Notes under the pieces: generated by a model
Database searches by the model: none
What the model was told of the DNA's origin: nothing
Seen by the model: the letters and a program-made list of their open reading frames with translations, nothing else
In this document: one piece after another, positions 18,572 through 26,447 of the stretch
Layout of the letters: the number at the start of each line of letters is the position of its first letter
Numbering within the stretch: position 1 is the stretch's first letter
Origin: Anaerolineae bacterium
GTDB lineage: Bacteria > Chloroflexota > Anaerolineae > Aggregatilineales > Phototrophicaceae
Assembly: GCA_022843745.1 (NCBI GenBank)
Contig: JALHNB010000033.1
Location: 1 to 64,000 of the forward strand
DNA: 64,000 nt
Direction of reading: 5' to 3'
Translations under genes and position numbers: made by a program

Positions 18572-18955
18572 ATGCCCTACCTGCAACGCCTCAAAGCCCG
18601 CCCTGACCCCAATAAACTTGCGCCGGGTGAGGTCAATCAATTGATGCAGCGCTTCGATCCTTATGCCGGGGACGTGATGGTCGAGGGTGAATCGATCCAT
18701 TGGGATAACATTGAGGAGATTGAAGTTGCGCAGGCCGCCCGCGCGATTGGCCCGGCGGGTTGGCTCGTCAGGTTTTTCGTGTACAGCGGTCATCAGCGCT
18801 ATCATGTGGCATTTTATTATGGCAATCGTGAAGCAGTGCTGTCCAATCTTTCGTTAGAGGCTGCGCAGTATGTCGTTCAAGCGACTGCTTTTTACTCTCC
18901 GCATCCAATTCGTTATGCTGGTCCCGATGGTCTATCCCCGCTGATTGAAGCCTGA
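18572..18955 (+). CDS. Conserved hypothetical protein
   Basis: This is a 127-residue cytoplasmic protein without signal peptide or membrane helix. It starts with a basic, helical segment and continues as an alpha/beta domain (DVMVEGESIHWDNIEEIEVA, then GWLVRFFVYSGHQRYHVAFY). The pattern of a strand pair around WDNIEEIEV and a C-terminal helix (LEAAQYVVQATAFY) would fit a PH-like fold, but that is a guess. AAAGGA precedes the ATG. It lies three bases upstream of a lipoprotein gene, in a run of small genes on this strand, and is likely cotranscribed. Confidence 0.7.
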   Translation: MPYLQRLKARPDPNKLAPGEVNQLMQRFDPYAGDVMVEGESIHWDNIEEIEVAQAARAIGPAGWLVRFFVYSGHQRYHVAFYYGNREAVLSNLSLEAAQYVVQATAFYSPHPIRYAGPDGLSPLIEA

Positions 18956-18958
18956 ATT

Positions 18959-20140
18959 GTGCGCACCGCCCTGCTATTGATATTCGCTCTCCTGGTGGCG
19001 GCTTGCAGCCCAACACCTACCCCCTCACTGTGGGGAGAGGTCATCACCTTCGGGCAAACCGAGCAAAGCACAGCGCCAGTGCTTTGGGCAACCCAACAGC
19101 GTGTTATTGCCGCGTGGGTGGGCGCGGATGACGCAGGCGTACATCAGGACACAACGATTATCGAAAGAAGCAGTTTTTCCGAGCGTGTTGTTTTGCCGCT
19201 GCTGCCTGTGCATCCGTTCGCGCAGCAGATTCTCCCCGCGAACAACGGCTACACCCACTTATTGTGGCTGGATGCTGATCCCAATCGCGAAAATCGCCTC
19301 TACGCTGCTCTCATTACGCCGGGCTTGCAGATTGAACGCGGTTCGACGCTGATTTCGAATGGCTTGACGTTGCGCTACGCGGCTGTTTCTGATGGAGGCG
19401 GCGGTTTGTGGACGGTGTGGAGTGGCGGACTCTTAGCTGAGCCAAGATTATACGCTCAATATATTGACAGTGCAGGTCGTCCCCGACAGCCAAACCAGAT
19501 CGCCGCGAATGCCGATTGGCCGACAATGGCACGTGGAAATGACGGCACAATCCATGTTTTTTGGCTGCATCCGGTGACGGGCAAAATCTACCACACGACA
19601 CTTGAAAGCGGCATCGCCACAAATATCGACACTCTTGAGCAAGTGATCGACCTCGCGCCAGGGGATCGTCTGATAGATTTTCGTGCGGCGCTTGATACGA
19701 CTCACGTTTACATCTTCTGGAATATCACCCGCACAGATGGCATACTCGAATCGTGGTTTACCAGTGCCAGATTGGATTCACAAGCGTGGAATCACCCTAT
19801 GCGACTCGGATTCGGCATCGAATCTGAAGACACTTTTGATACAGGTTTTAACGGCGGCATAGCGAAATCGGTACTATCCGGCACATCATGGTTCGCATGG
19901 GCAGCGCCGATGACCGGACAATTTGACATGCTGCCTGTCGCGGCTTATCGTGACGAAAATCTCATCGTCGTCTTTTTTCGAGATGGGATGATCGCAGGCT
20001 ATCAAACCATCCTGCCAGTGAGCGTTTTGATCGGCGCTCCCACGCTATCCACCGATCAAAATCGCCATCTGTACCTCGCCTGGGCGGAACCAAATCCTTT
20101 TGGCTATGCCGATTTGAAACTCACGACAACCCTGCGTTAG
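18959..20140 (+). CDS. Lipoprotein with sialidase-like beta-propeller repeats
   Basis: This is a 393-residue predicted lipoprotein. The N-terminus has a short basic/hydrophobic signal (MRTALLLIFALLVAAC) with lipobox VAAC, and a TPTP spacer follows. The body has recurring beta-propeller-like strands with Asp and aromatic residues (TVWSGGLLAEPRLY, TIHVFWLHPVTGKIYHT, HVYIFWNITRTDG, HLYLAWAEPNPFG), as in BNR/sialidase-type propellers, but no catalytic set is recognisable. The start is GTG, three bases after the previous stop, so the genes are coupled. Its stop overlaps the stop of the opposite-strand gene. Confidence 0.75.
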   Translation: MRTALLLIFALLVAACSPTPTPSLWGEVITFGQTEQSTAPVLWATQQRVIAAWVGADDAGVHQDTTIIERSSFSERVVLPLLPVHPFAQQILPANNGYTHLLWLDADPNRENRLYAALITPGLQIERGSTLISNGLTLRYAAVSDGGGGLWTVWSGGLLAEPRLYAQYIDSAGRPRQPNQIAANADWPTMARGNDGTIHVFWLHPVTGKIYHTTLESGIATNIDTLEQVIDLAPGDRLIDFRAALDTTHVYIFWNITRTDGILESWFTSARLDSQAWNHPMRLGFGIESEDTFDTGFNGGIAKSVLSGTSWFAWAAPMTGQFDMLPVAAYRDENLIVVFFRDGMIAGYQTILPVSVLIGAPTLSTDQNRHLYLAWAEPNPFGYADLKLTTTLR

Positions 20141-21090
20141 CTGGCTGGCAGGAATACCGCCCGATACGAGGTAATCGCTCGTTCTCCGGTTTCGGTACTA
20201 CAAGGTGTCGCAACCAGGGAATCCGCAGAAGGATCGGAGCGTCCCGGCATGTCAATGACATAGCCTCGTCCCTCGTCCATCTGGAAATCGGCATAAGCAG
20301 GGCCGCGTTCCGGTTTCAAACCAGTAAAAAATGTGTTCTCCCCGCCATCCCAACGCACCCGCACCGCCTGACCCGGAATACCAGTTCCGCCGAAATCCTG
20401 CACATAAACTTCGATAATGCCGGAAATTTCAGAGTCACAAAACGTAGCAACATTCGCCAGGACAAAATCACGCTGCGGTACGCTGGTCGGCACGATGATA
20501 AACGCGGGTGTCGGACTCGCGTTGGGCGCACTGATCGGCGTTGGCGTTTTGCTGGCAGGCGGTGCAAGAGTCGGTGTCGGCAGGTCAATCTGCATTACCG
20601 CCGTCGGCTGCATATCCCCCGCCGGGACAAGCGTATCGGCACAGCCTGTGCGCCCTTGTAGCTGGTAAAAGGTCATCATGCTGCGAATGGCGCGGAGGCC
20701 GCTGTTGCTATTGACATACCCCGTTGTCGCCAGTTGGCAGGTCGTATCCGCCACATCCTGAAAAATATCACGCTGCTGCTCACCTCTTGGTTGAAGCGCC
20801 AGCAATCGCTCGACTGCGCGGTTCAAATTGCCATCATAGGAAAATGAGAGTGTCACGGCGACAATATAGCGGGCGCGGTCATCCGGGCGAAGCTGCCAGG
20901 GATCGGTAGAGACTTCAATAACCGGACTGATTGCCCAGGTATAGACCAACCCTACCCCAACACCAATAATCAAACCAATAATTAAGCCCCAACCAGAAAA
21001 TATGCGGCGCGGGCGATTATAGCGGCTGCGGGGTGGCGGCATCTGTTCGGGAACGGTAGGCGGCGGGGGTGGAGTCCGGCGTTTGCTCAT
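20137..21090 (-). CDS. Membrane-anchored protein with C-terminal extracytoplasmic domain
   Basis: This 317-residue protein has a Pro/Arg-rich cytoplasmic head (residues 1-30), one transmembrane helix (about 33-55, WGLIIGLIIGVGVGLVYTWA), a helical segment shared with its neighbour (DRARYIVAVTLSFSYDGNLNRAVERLLAL), a Thr/Pro/Ala-rich linker near residues 160-195, and a beta-rich C-terminal domain with several cysteines (VYVQDFGGTGIPGQAVRVRW onward). The start overlaps the stop of the upstream paralogue by four bases (ATGA), so the two are translationally coupled. Function is unknown; the layout suits a cell-envelope sensor or anchor. Confidence 0.75.
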   Translation of the reverse strand: MSKRRTPPPPPTVPEQMPPPRSRYNRPRRIFSGWGLIIGLIIGVGVGLVYTWAISPVIEVSTDPWQLRPDDRARYIVAVTLSFSYDGNLNRAVERLLALQPRGEQQRDIFQDVADTTCQLATTGYVNSNSGLRAIRSMMTFYQLQGRTGCADTLVPAGDMQPTAVMQIDLPTPTLAPPASKTPTPISAPNASPTPAFIIVPTSVPQRDFVLANVATFCDSEISGIIEVYVQDFGGTGIPGQAVRVRWDGGENTFFTGLKPERGPAYADFQMDEGRGYVIDMPGRSDPSADSLVATPCSTETGERAITSYRAVFLPAS

Positions 21091-21458
21091 GGCAGGCTGA
21101 CCTGTCTGTACGGCTCCATAATTGGTGTCAGGCGATCCATCGCGGTGGCAAGCGCGACCAGCACACGAATATCGCTGACCTCGCGCGAATTGGTGATGTA
21201 ACGCTCGGCGGTTTCCTGCACAAAAGTCGGGATATTTTCGACCCCGATCAGTCGCAGACGGTCAACTGCTGCTTCCAAATCACCATCCTGCAAAAAGCCG
21301 GAAGCGATCATTACCGCATAGTCGTCTTTATGTCGTAGCGAAAGATCAGATGCCGGACTGTTGACATATTCTACCGGGAACTGCACCCAACCGAGGTAGA
21401 GGCCAATTAACAAACCCACTGCCAGCCCAATCGCCAGCGAGATGACAAATCGAATCAT
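21087..21458 (-). CDS. Small membrane protein, paralogue of its downstream neighbour
   Basis: This 123-residue protein has one N-terminal transmembrane helix (about residues 3-24, rich in Gly, Leu and Ile) and a soluble part with the pattern DLSLRHKDDYAVMIASGFLQDGDLEAAVDRL. The same layout (helix, short strand, then a D-Y/D-x-A-Y-hydrophobic helix with D-G-N/D-L-x-A-V-x-R-L) occurs in the gene it overlaps downstream, so the two are paralogues, this one without the C-terminal domain. It heads the two-gene unit. The 216 bases upstream hold only low-complexity TTAGC/TTTTAG-like sequence. The function is unknown. Confidence 0.7.
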   Translation of the reverse strand: MIRFVISLAIGLAVGLLIGLYLGWVQFPVEYVNSPASDLSLRHKDDYAVMIASGFLQDGDLEAAVDRLRLIGVENIPTFVQETAERYITNSREVSDIRVLVALATAMDRLTPIMEPYRQVSLP

Positions 21459-21674
21459 AGTATCTTTTCTAAGCCGTTAGCTTGTAGCGGTTAGTTTTTA
21501 GAGATCAGCTTTTAGTGACCAGCAAAATCACTCGCGCACAATCATTCTGGAGTCGAATTGTATATGAGCGTGGGAGTCGGGGCAAGCGCAGGTAATTTTG
21601 ATAAGTAAGGTAAGCACAGAACGGAGGGAATTCGTAGCCGGAGTGTTCATCGTCAGAGACCAGCTATGAAGAAG

Positions 21675-21795
21675 CTACAAGTAAACGAGTCGAAAACCAC
21701 AGTAGTTGAAGCGGACACTTGGATCGTTCATGTAGCGGAATGAACAAGCCGCCCTGTACGCAAGATCGTAGAACGATCCACCTCGAACGACACGC
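21675..21795 (-). other. Candidate DGR variable region at the 3' end of the TIR-FGE gene
   Basis: At positions where DGR templates usually have AAC/AAT codons, the gene has TTC, TAC, GAT, CTT, TAC, TTC, TAC, AAC, GAT, AGT, GTC, TTC, AAC, TAC and TGT. All fit NNY, as expected from adenine-specific mutagenesis of AAY. The framework residues (RGGS, A, R, P, R, GFRLV) match known DGR targets. No template repeat or reverse transcriptase is in the window. Confidence 0.5.
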
Positions 21796-23033
21796 GACTT
21801 ATCCGTATGAAGCGCAATACTATCTTTACCCCACTCTGTTAAACACCACTCCCATACATTGCCACACATATCCATCACGCCATAGGGACTTGCGCCATGA
21901 GGATATTTTGTAACAGATGTGGGTTTGCGAATGCCACTCTCAATCGTATTGCAGGCGAGTTTATCGAAATTATTATCCCAGGGATATTTGCGCCCATCAT
22001 TACCCTGGGCGGCACACTGCCACTGCTGTTCGGTAGGCAACGTAATTTCCTCATTCACCCGCGCCGTTAACCAGTGGCAAAAGGCCACAGCATCGTACCA
22101 ACTCACATTCGTGCGCGGCAGGTTAGTCTCAGAGTAAGCCGTATAGTTCAACTGTGGATTTTCAGCACGCCACTTTTTTGCATGTTCCGAAAAGTCCCAC
22201 CATTTCAGGTTGCGATAGCCATCTTTGGCATCGACAAAAACCTGATATTGGGCGATTGTGATTGGATATTTGGCAATAGCGAAAGCGGGAACATCATAGA
22301 TGCCGCCTTTTGTGCCGCCAATATCGCTCACATCTTCCAACGTGACTTTACCCGCTGGGATTTCGCACCATTCGAAAGGGTGTGGGAGAACGGCAGAAAC
22401 ATCGGGAACCGCTGGTTTGGGGATGAATAAATTGTCGGCTAAAGATAAGCTGATGAGCAACGTATCGGCCTCATCATCCAGGGGCAGTGTATCAATTTGT
22501 GGTATTCGCGGTATATCTAAAGTGTCCGGCTGTTTGCTAATGTCTGAAGTCACAGTTGGAGACTGTTTCCCTCTCCCCAATATCCGATCAATCGCGTGAA
22601 TAAGGCGATCCATATGGGGATGAAAATCTCGATCACTGACTTCAAGCGCGTTACGTCGTGACAGCGACTTAAGATCATCCGGGAGTTCATCGGCGTAGGG
22701 CATAGACGCGCCACCGACCAACAGCGGAATCACACGAATGCCACGCCGCAGCGCTGTCGCCACCTCCAACCGCACAAAATCATGAGGGTTATCCAAACGC
22801 CGTCGCCCGTTACTATCCGTCACACTGACCCAATTGCGTCCGATAACTGCCAAAAGCACATCACAGGACTGCACAGCCTGTTCAAGACGTTCTACAAAAT
22901 CGTCACCGTAATCAATGGTATCGAGATCACGAAATATATGTGCCGGATCATATTGTTTTGCCAGTCGATCATAAATGGCGATCACATAGCCGGAGGTATC
23001 GGCACGGCGATAGGAAATGAAAATACGCGACAT
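21675..23033 (-). CDS. TIR domain fused to FGE-sulfatase/C-type-lectin-like domain; candidate DGR target protein
   Basis: This is a 452-residue fusion. Residues 1-150 form a TIR domain (IFISYRRADTSGY; HIFRDLDTIDYGDDF; putative NADase Glu in DFVRLEVATAL). A linker leads to an FGE-sulfatase-type domain from about residue 225 (PHPFEWCEIPAG, NLPRTNVSWYDAVAFCHWL, LPTEQQWQCAAQG, YPWDNN, GNVWEWC, VVRGGS...GFRLVYL). The paired cysteines of true formylglycine-generating enzymes are not both present near the C-terminus, so it should be a ligand-binding C-lectin fold rather than an enzyme. The last 38 residues have the character of a diversity-generating retroelement variable region. The start has AAGG about seven bases upstream. 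The LAGLIDADG gene lies upstream on the same strand. Confidence 0.9.
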   Translation of the reverse strand: MSRIFISYRRADTSGYVIAIYDRLAKQYDPAHIFRDLDTIDYGDDFVERLEQAVQSCDVLLAVIGRNWVSVTDSNGRRRLDNPHDFVRLEVATALRRGIRVIPLLVGGASMPYADELPDDLKSLSRRNALEVSDRDFHPHMDRLIHAIDRILGRGKQSPTVTSDISKQPDTLDIPRIPQIDTLPLDDEADTLLISLSLADNLFIPKPAVPDVSAVLPHPFEWCEIPAGKVTLEDVSDIGGTKGGIYDVPAFAIAKYPITIAQYQVFVDAKDGYRNLKWWDFSEHAKKWRAENPQLNYTAYSETNLPRTNVSWYDAVAFCHWLTARVNEEITLPTEQQWQCAAQGNDGRKYPWDNNFDKLACNTIESGIRKPTSVTKYPHGASPYGVMDMCGNVWEWCLTEWGKDSIALHTDKSRVVRGGSFYDLAYRAACSFRYMNDPSVRFNYCGFRLVYL

Positions 23034-23129
23034 GCAAGAGCCTTATTGTTTATCGTGTCTGCGAGTTCATCGTTACCAAAGATTATGGCTGTTACGAGGA
23101 TGTGACGCAAGCAGGTTAGCAGGCTCGGC

Positions 23130-23903
23130 TTAAGACTTTGGGCCGACGACACCATCCAGATATTCGACATCAGCACGCTTGGCGATGTTGATATTGCGTC
23201 CGTTGCTAGCAACCGTCCAGTGCAAGCCGAGCAAATCGCAGACGTGGCAAAACAACTGTCGGATGTCTTGAGAGAGGTTGGTGAATGCGTATCGTGGATA
23301 CTCTTTACCCTTCACAACATTCTTGTCGCGCGAGCCATCGGAATGAAAAAGTCCTCGGAAAAATTCAAGTGGATAGGAATCAATAATTTTGAATTGCCAT
23401 TCTTCGAGTTTAATTTCGCGATTGTGCTTCCTACCGTCACCATGCTGCGGGAACAGATCAGGCCAGAATTTGTGATGACAGCTCACATTAACACAGCCTA
23501 CAGCTTTCACAATTCCGACTTTATTGTTCGGCAAAATGGTTTCGATTGACTTTTTACAATCTGCAATAATATTGGGATATTTCAGATCAAGTGTTATACG
23601 CAATCGATAAACGTTACGATTCCTGGATATGTCACCATCTCCAAGATAAAGGCCTAGGAGATAAGCATAGGCTATGTGAGTACGAGAGTTTTGTGGATTA
23701 AGTTCAGAAGGTATAAGTGCTGAAGTGTTGTTTTTGACATCATGTTGAATGAGGTTTACACTGCATATCTGATTCAGAGTAAAAACGAGATTAACTCGAC
23801 TTTTGGAAATGCCTAAAATTCTTGCTATTTGTGATATATTTTTCCCTTCACTCCAAAATCTCAAAATAAGTTCTTCTTCATAAGTCGGAGTGTTGCTATC
23901 CAT
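23130..23903 (-). CDS. HTH and LAGLIDADG-type protein (free-standing homing-endonuclease-like)
   Basis: This 257-residue protein begins with a helix-turn-helix (EEELILRFWSEGKNISQIARILGISKSRV) and continues with a two-motif LAGLIDADG fold: YLLGLYLGDGDI near residue 85 and FFRGLFHSDGS near residue 185, each containing the metal-binding acidic residue. A conserved basic C-terminus ends GPKS. Proteins of this design are common, often labelled transcriptional regulators, in actinobacteria; whether they cut DNA is unclear. The gene is clearly more AT-rich than its neighbours, which suggests transfer, and it sits next to tRNA-Leu, a typical integration site. No host intron or intein is visible. Confidence 0.8.
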   Translation of the reverse strand: MDSNTPTYEEELILRFWSEGKNISQIARILGISKSRVNLVFTLNQICSVNLIQHDVKNNTSALIPSELNPQNSRTHIAYAYLLGLYLGDGDISRNRNVYRLRITLDLKYPNIIADCKKSIETILPNNKVGIVKAVGCVNVSCHHKFWPDLFPQHGDGRKHNREIKLEEWQFKIIDSYPLEFFRGLFHSDGSRDKNVVKGKEYPRYAFTNLSQDIRQLFCHVCDLLGLHWTVASNGRNINIAKRADVEYLDGVVGPKS

Positions 23904-23995
23904 CTCTGTACCCGTTGACTTTCACTTTTTAAAAGTATAATATGCTTCAGGCGTATAGAAAACAAAAAGCCAGGGTTTACCTGACTTCTTTTTTG

Positions 23996-24078
23996 TGCCG
24001 GTGGTGGGAGTCGAACCCACACGGGATCTCTCCCGGATGATTTTGAGTCATCTACGGCTGCCATTACGTCACACCGGC
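23996..24078 (-). tRNA. tRNA-Leu (anticodon CAA)
   Basis: The minus strand folds into a class II tRNA of 83 nucleotides: acceptor GCCGGTG/CACCGGC, anticodon stem GATGA/TCATC with loop CTCAAAA (anticodon CAA, reading UUG), a long variable arm (CGGGA-GAGA-TCCCG), a TTCGACT T-loop and discriminator A. CCA is not encoded. The long variable arm and the A discriminator fit leucine. Confidence 0.95.
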
Positions 24079-24162
24079 GTCACCATAGCAATAACAACTT
24101 GATTGTCATTTGCTAATACAGCGATTTATTTGTTATCTTAATTTTTTTTGGCGCAATTGTCA

Positions 24163-24771
24163 ATGGTGAGCAACCCGCAAAACGAACAAAAACTGATCCG
24201 GCAGGCGATGAAGGGTAACCTCGATGCCTTCAATGCGCTGGTCTTGGCGTACCAGGACAACGCCTATACCCTCGCCTACCGCATTATGGGCGATTCCGAG
24301 AGTGCTGCCGATGTTACACAGGACTCATTTATCACCGCCTACCGCCGTCTCAATACCTATCGCGGCGGGAATTTTCGCGCCTGGGTGCTGCGCATCGTCA
24401 CCAACACCTGTTACGACGAACTGCGCCGCCGCAAACGCCGCCCCGCCGCATCGCTCGAAGAAATGGGCGCGGATATGGACGATGGCATACCCATCCCTGA
24501 CGATGCCCCCTCGCCCGAACAGGCCGCGCAGCAAAATGAACTCAACAGCGCGATTCAGAACTGCATCAGCAGCCTGAGCGAATCGCAGCGAACTGTGATG
24601 GTCATGAGCGATATTGAAGGCATGAGCTATCAGGAGATCGTGGACATCCTCGGCATGAATCTGGGTACCGTGAAATCGCGCCTCAGCCGAGCGCGTGTCA
24701 GCATTCGCGATTGTTTACAGTCTGTTCAGGAACTTTTACCGTCGATTTATCGTCTTGATAATAATGAGTAA
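24163..24771 (+). CDS. RNA polymerase sigma factor, ECF type
   Basis: This ~202-residue protein is a group IV (extracytoplasmic function) sigma-70 factor. Region 2 (YQDNAYTLAYRIMGDSESAADVTQDSFI, then FRAWVLRIVTN) binds core polymerase and the -10 element. Region 4 (ISSLSESQRTVMVMSDIEGMSYQEIVDILGMNLGTVKSRLSRAR) reads the -35 element. The linker is acidic and Pro/Ala-rich. Several upstream starts are possible (TTG at 24148, ATG at 24163); none has a clear ribosome site, and ATG is preferred. The membrane anti-sigma factor follows by 18 bases, so the pair probably forms an envelope-stress switch and may autoregulate. Confidence 0.93.
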   Translation: MVSNPQNEQKLIRQAMKGNLDAFNALVLAYQDNAYTLAYRIMGDSESAADVTQDSFITAYRRLNTYRGGNFRAWVLRIVTNTCYDELRRRKRRPAASLEEMGADMDDGIPIPDDAPSPEQAAQQNELNSAIQNCISSLSESQRTVMVMSDIEGMSYQEIVDILGMNLGTVKSRLSRARVSIRDCLQSVQELLPSIYRLDNNE

Positions 24772-24789
24772 TCTTCTACCGGAAATTCC

Positions 24790-25818
24790 ATGCAATCCTT
24801 GACCGAACGTGACTATGAACTGCTGTCGTCTTATATCGACGGCGAGTTGAGTGATGCCGAACGCGCGGCATTGGAAATACGGCTGAATGCTGAGGATGAG
24901 CTGCGCCGCGAGTTGGCCAGTCTGCGTCAGACGGTTGCGCTCGTGAATCAACTGCCCAAATTGAAAGCGCCGCGCAATTTCACGCTGGATAAGCCTGTCG
25001 CGCAAACACGCACCATACCATTCCCAATGACAGCCGCATTCAGCGCATTGAGTGCCGCCGCAGCCGTTTTGCTGATCGTTTTCGGCGGGTATCTACTCAC
25101 ATTCTCTGGCAGCTCGCCTGCAACATCCGCAGTACAGATAGAATCCCAGCCTGGGCAAGTCGCACAAGTGCCAACAAGCATGTCAGACCCGCAGGATTCT
25201 GTGGAAAACAGTCAGGCCGCAACCGATGAGCGCGAACTCATGTATGGAACGCAAAGCCAGGAGGCACTTGAATCGGCAGTTGTGGGCGAATCAGAAGAGC
25301 CGCAAGAGGACGCGCTCTCGTTCGCGATTGCCGCCCCGACCATGACGGAGATTGCCCAAACAGCTATTGGCGGTCAGGGCAGCGCGGGAGCAGATCAAGC
25401 TGAAGAAACAGATTTTTTCGCTATGCCAGCGGGGACTCAACTTCCTCCAAGCGCCGCGATGGATGCTGCCGCGCCGATGATAATGCAGCAAACCGCTGAA
25501 TCGACTGCCGAAGCGCAGGATAACGCGACTGCAAACTCCGCTGCTGGGTTGGCAATCCCAGCGTCACCACCGTCCTCAACCAGCACACCGCTGCCAACAG
25601 CAGTGGCCGAGTTGCAGACATCTGACGGCACCGTTCAGCGGGCAGCAGCTACCGAATCGCCTGTTCCACCACCACAACCAACGCTGATTCCGCAGCAAAA
25701 AATCGGCGCGGAGCTTGGTAGCAGCACTATTGGGTCTGTATCGATCATCGTCGGAATCGTATTCCTCATCGCTGCGCTGGTGACAACGCTGGCCCGCCGC
25801 CGAAGGAAAGTTGCATGA
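24790..25818 (+). CDS. Membrane anti-sigma factor
   Basis: This 342-residue protein has an N-terminal anti-sigma domain (LTERDYELLSSYIDGELS...) that would bind the preceding sigma factor in the cytoplasm. The zinc-binding His-x3-Cys-x2-Cys motif of many such domains is absent. A first transmembrane helix follows (about residues 78-100, FSALSAAAAVLLIVFGGYLL), then a long Ala/Ser/Thr/Gln/Glu-rich extracytoplasmic region, and a second helix at the C-terminus ending in RRRRK. The two helices and the polar loop differ from the single-pass norm and resemble a cell-wall or surface sensor. The 3' end overlaps the Nudix gene by four bases. Confidence 0.85.
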   Translation: MQSLTERDYELLSSYIDGELSDAERAALEIRLNAEDELRRELASLRQTVALVNQLPKLKAPRNFTLDKPVAQTRTIPFPMTAAFSALSAAAAVLLIVFGGYLLTFSGSSPATSAVQIESQPGQVAQVPTSMSDPQDSVENSQAATDERELMYGTQSQEALESAVVGESEEPQEDALSFAIAAPTMTEIAQTAIGGQGSAGADQAEETDFFAMPAGTQLPPSAAMDAAAPMIMQQTAESTAEAQDNATANSAAGLAIPASPPSSTSTPLPTAVAELQTSDGTVQRAAATESPVPPPQPTLIPQQKIGAELGSSTIGSVSIIVGIVFLIAALVTTLARRRRKVA

Positions 25819-26321
25819 GTCAAGAACGCATCGCTAATTTTTGCCCGCTATGCGGCACAGCGTTGGAACGTCGCCAGCGCACGGGTGCGATCCGCCCGGT
25901 TTGTCCAAAATGCGACCACACCGTCTATTTCGATCCCAAAGTCGCCGTCGTTGTCGTCATTTTTCAAGACGAGAAAATTCTGATGATTAGACGCGCTCAA
26001 GACCCTAAAAAAGGATTTTGGGCGCTTCCTGCCGGATTCGTGGATGCCAGGGAAGACCCTCAGGCCGCCGCCCAGCGTGAAGCATTGGAAGAGACGGGCT
26101 TAAACGTGCAAATTGATCGCCTGATGGACGTTTTCTACACGCCTGACGATGGCGGCATGGCTGATATTGTGATCGCCTACGCAGCCAGCATTATTGGCGG
26201 CACACTCCATGCGGATGATGACGCTGATGCTGCTGAATGGTTTGGCAAAACGGGCATCCCGGAAGTGGCATTCTTACCTTCGCAGCGCATCATCGGGCGC
26301 TGGATCGCTGGCGAGATTTAA
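25815..26321 (+). CDS. Zinc-ribbon Nudix hydrolase (NudC-like)
   Basis: This 168-residue protein has an N-terminal zinc ribbon (Cys-x2-Cys...Cys-x2-Cys: CPLCG and CPKCD) followed by a Nudix hydrolase domain. The Nudix box is visible as GFVDAREDPQAAAQREALEETG, conforming to G-x5-E-x7-REUxEExGU, and binds Mg2+ to cleave nucleoside diphosphate-X bonds. The combination resembles NADH pyrophosphatases, but it lacks the NudC SQPWPFPxS signature, so an ADP-ribose or nucleotide-sugar substrate is equally possible. The ATG overlaps the stop of the anti-sigma gene (ATGA), so the gene belongs to the sigma operon. Confidence 0.9.
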   Translation: MSQERIANFCPLCGTALERRQRTGAIRPVCPKCDHTVYFDPKVAVVVVIFQDEKILMIRRAQDPKKGFWALPAGFVDAREDPQAAAQREALEETGLNVQIDRLMDVFYTPDDGGMADIVIAYAASIIGGTLHADDDADAAEWFGKTGIPEVAFLPSQRIIGRWIAGEI

Positions 26322-26447
26322 GCAATCAGCCCGCAGCTTATCACGCTGGAATTCTGGAAATGGATTAAAAGTTAAAATGATTTATTTCAAGCGAGTGGAC
26401 AATATTGGACATATTTTCCAGATTTGCGCCATGCTACTCTGACGGTT

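Noticed and set aside
21459-23129. A DGR template repeat or reverse transcriptase next to the TIR-FGE gene
   Set aside because: Neither an adenine-rich near-copy of the variable region nor a reverse transcriptase frame is visible here; these would have to lie elsewhere in the genome.
23130-24078. A group I intron or interrupted tRNA-Leu with its homing endonuclease
   Set aside because: The tRNA folds completely without interruption and the endonuclease-like gene lies outside it, so no intron is present in this window.
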